Assembly: GCF_900109225.1 (NCBI RefSeq)
Contig: NZ_FNZK01000005.1
Span: 62,001 to 126,000, forward strand
Source: Propionispira arboris
Lineage (GTDB): Bacteria; Bacillota; Negativicutes; Selenomonadales; Selenomonadaceae
Reading direction: 5' to 3'
DNA length: 64,000 nucleotides
Shown: positions 62,640 to 64,000 of the stretch, one piece after another
Position numbering within the stretch: the first letter of the stretch is position 1
Layout: each line of letters opens with the position of its first letter
Position numbers and translations under genes: made by a program
Notes under the pieces: generated by a model
The model's input: the letters and a program-made list of their open reading frames with translations, nothing else
Databases searched by the model: none
Told to the model about the DNA's origin: nothing

Positions 62640-63152
62640 TTGAGTAAATTTTTAAAAGTCATTCTCAAAAATCTCATCAAAGGCCCGTCTACTATCAAAT
62701 ATCCCTTTGAAGATTCCCCCGCGCCCGAAAAACTGCGGGGAAAGATCGTGCATAATGCTGATGCCTGTGTGGCCTGCCATCTGTGTGAATATGTCTGCGC
62801 GGGCGGAGCCATCAAGATGCAGGAGTCAGAAGATAAAAAAGGTATTGATTTTGTTGTGTGGCACGATACCTGCACCTTCTGTGGCCTTTGTGAATATTAC
62901 TGTCCAACCAAAGCGATTCATCTGACAAATGATTATCATACCGCGCATTTGCAAGCGGATAAATACAATTATGTTGAAAAGACTTTTGTTAAAAAGCAGC
63001 CCTGTACCTGCTGCGGAGAACCGATTGTGCCGATTTCACTGGCAATGGTGGAACAAATTTACGGCAAGGAAGGCGACATCAGAGGTTTGAGCAAAATGTG
63101 TCCACAATGCCGCAGGAAAATTCTATGGAAAGGTGGCGTGTCCAAACTATGA
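62640..63152 (+). CDS. group 4 hydrogenase ferredoxin subunit (NuoI/EchF-like)
   Basis: A 170-residue protein with two [4Fe-4S] motifs, CVACHLCEYVC and CTFCGLCEYYCP, forming the electron wire from ferredoxin. The C-terminus has a further CTCCGEP...CPQCRRK set that could bind zinc or an additional cluster. TTG 62640 follows AAGGAGGG. Confidence 0.92.
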   Translation: MSKFLKVILKNLIKGPSTIKYPFEDSPAPEKLRGKIVHNADACVACHLCEYVCAGGAIKMQESEDKKGIDFVVWHDTCTFCGLCEYYCPTKAIHLTNDYHTAHLQADKYNYVEKTFVKKQPCTCCGEPIVPISLAMVEQIYGKEGDIRGLSKMCPQCRRKILWKGGVSKL

Positions 63153-63739
63153 AAAAAGAGGCAATGGATCAGTTTCAGAGCCTGTTGACGCAGACTTTAG
63201 GAGAAACATTCGAGCTGAAGTGGGATATCGACCGAAAAGGCGTTGTTTGTGGTTGGTGCAAATTGGCAGCTCCAGATGATATTGTAATAGTTGCGGAAGT
63301 TGTGGCAGAGCTCAAAGGGAGAGTCATGACGATTTCTCCGCTTAATACCCCGTCGCCGTTAGTTGAACAAGTGCCAGTCGATTCAGAAAATATGGAACAG
63401 GGAAAATCGATTCAGGTTGTCATAAATTATCATTTCTACTTTAATGAGATTAATTTGACGGCGGCGATCACCTTGCCGGATGACCAGAGAACCGTGAACT
63501 CAATTACTCCAATACTGCGCAGCGCAGATTGGCATGAGCGGGAAATGCAGGAGCTTTTCAATATCAAGCTTCAGGGGCATCCAAATCCGAAACGTTTGTT
63601 TCTGGATAAAGATATTTATATGCAAGACCATACGATGATTCCTCTGTCAGAAGCATTGAATGGTGCCAGCACCAATACTTTATGGGAACGGATTATGGAA
63701 GCCAACCAGAAGGGGGCGAATTCCGATGAGCACTTATAA
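63149..63739 (+). CDS. group 4 hydrogenase NuoC/EchD-like subunit
   Basis: A 196-residue soluble subunit. The 30-kDa complex I signature appears as LRSADWHEREMQELFNIKLQGHPNPKRLFLD near residues 130-165, with a ligand-free connecting domain before it. ATG 63149 overlaps the preceding stop (ATGA) and follows AAGGTGG; the longer upstream frame inside the ferredoxin gene is not needed. It overlaps the large-subunit gene by 14 nt. Confidence 0.9.
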   Translation: MKKEAMDQFQSLLTQTLGETFELKWDIDRKGVVCGWCKLAAPDDIVIVAEVVAELKGRVMTISPLNTPSPLVEQVPVDSENMEQGKSIQVVINYHFYFNEINLTAAITLPDDQRTVNSITPILRSADWHEREMQELFNIKLQGHPNPKRLFLDKDIYMQDHTMIPLSEALNGASTNTLWERIMEANQKGANSDEHL

Positions 63740-64000
63740 TATCCCCATTGGACCGATCCATGTGGTATTGGAAGAACCTATTTATTTTAAACTTCAGGTG
63801 GACGGGGAAACCGTTGTCGGTCTTGATATCAACGCGGGCCATGTACACCGTGGAATTGAATTTCTCACGATGCAGAGAAACTTTTATCAGAATCTGACGC
63901 TGACGGAACGAGTTTGTTCCCTTTGCTCCAATAACCATCCCTTTACCTATTGTATGGCATTGGAAAAGCTGGCAGGCATCCAGATACCGGTAAGAGCCGA
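63726..64000 (+). CDS. group 4 [NiFe] hydrogenase large subunit (NuoD/EchE-like), 3' end beyond window
   Basis: Only the first 91 residues are seen. The N-terminus IPIGPIHVVLEEPIYFKLQVD and VDINAGHVHRGIE-like segment match the NuoD/EchE family. The motif ERVCSLCSNNHP provides the first pair of NiFe-ligand cysteines (CxxC), which true complex I lacks. This favours a genuine group 4 [NiFe] hydrogenase over a NiFe-free relative. The C-terminal CxxC needed to prove it is outside the window. ATG 63726 lies inside the preceding gene's end. Confidence 0.9.
   Translation, partial: MSTYNIPIGPIHVVLEEPIYFKLQVDGETVVGLDINAGHVHRGIEFLTMQRNFYQNLTLTERVCSLCSNNHPFTYCMALEKLAGIQIPVRA

Noticed and set aside
57401-64000. 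The cluster as an ordinary respiratory complex I
   Set aside because: The large subunit has the NiFe-ligand CxxC. There are no NuoE/F/G-type genes, and subunit order and the fused antiporter are of the group 4 hydrogenase type.

Overview
The window looks like a chromosomal segment of a low-GC anaerobic Firmicute, most plausibly a diderm Negativicute (Sporomusa/Pelosinus-like). This is an inference from the gene set (PyrR-attenuated pyr operon, ANTAR-controlled ethanolamine genes, large clostridial-type glutamine synthetase, KimA, tungsten aldehyde ferredoxin oxidoreductase, membrane-bound hydrogenase) and from low-GC codon use, not from a marker gene. Most genes are on the + strand. There is no CRISPR array, insertion sequence or prophage.

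Layout. 1-5.1 kb: a truncated SIMPL protein, a YgjP-type metalloprotease, an ASCH-like protein, a KimA potassium importer, a LysE exporter and a small membrane peptide. 5.3-5.7 kb: two tRNA-Leu(CAA). 5.7-11.6 kb: an L,D-transpeptidase, then polA-mutM-coaE-lytic transglycosylase. 11.6-21.7 kb: the complete UMP pathway (pyrB-pyrC-carA-carB-pyrK-pyrD-pyrF-pyrE) behind two PyrR-type attenuators, each with its own promoter. 21.7-24.4 kb: a SAP peptide, an internally duplicated unknown protein, thiD, and seven tRNAs including a duplicated Gly-Cys-Leu block. 24.4-32.4 kb: an HD protein, a CxxC protein, rmuC, glutamine synthetase, a 3D-domain wall protein, a TerC protein behind a probable Mn riboswitch, tRNA-Lys, and a decayed enolase-superfamily gene. 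32.4-41.5 kb: a 5'-nucleotidase, a DUF3311/SSS transporter/M20 hydrolase group behind a long structured leader, DUF523, PPK2, TauE and an iron alcohol dehydrogenase. 41.6-51.5 kb: an ethanolamine regulon (EutW/EutV-type sensor and ANTAR regulator, permease, eutA, eutB, eutC) followed by cobT-cobS-cobC, which finish the B12 cofactor that the lyase needs. 51.5-54.6 kb: a second tRNA-Lys, a chromate transporter and an AraC regulator. 54.9-64.0 kb: an AOR-type aldehyde oxidoreductase with its polyferredoxin, followed by a group 4 energy-converting [NiFe] hydrogenase operon that runs off the window end.

Two themes stand out. First, three leaders (glutamine synthetase, eutW, ethanolamine permease) share a hairpin with an ANTAR-type hexaloop (AATGGA or AATGAA) whose 3' arm is also the 5' arm of a terminator. 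This suggests one antitermination regulon joining ammonia release from ethanolamine to ammonia assimilation. Second, the AOR-hydrogenase locus encodes one polypeptide of about 1,270 residues holding roughly two and a half Mrp/NuoL-type antiporter modules. The whole could couple aldehyde oxidation to H2 evolution and ion pumping. The ethanolamine genes here lack microcompartment and EutE/EutD genes, so acetaldehyde oxidation through this AOR is an attractive but unproven link.
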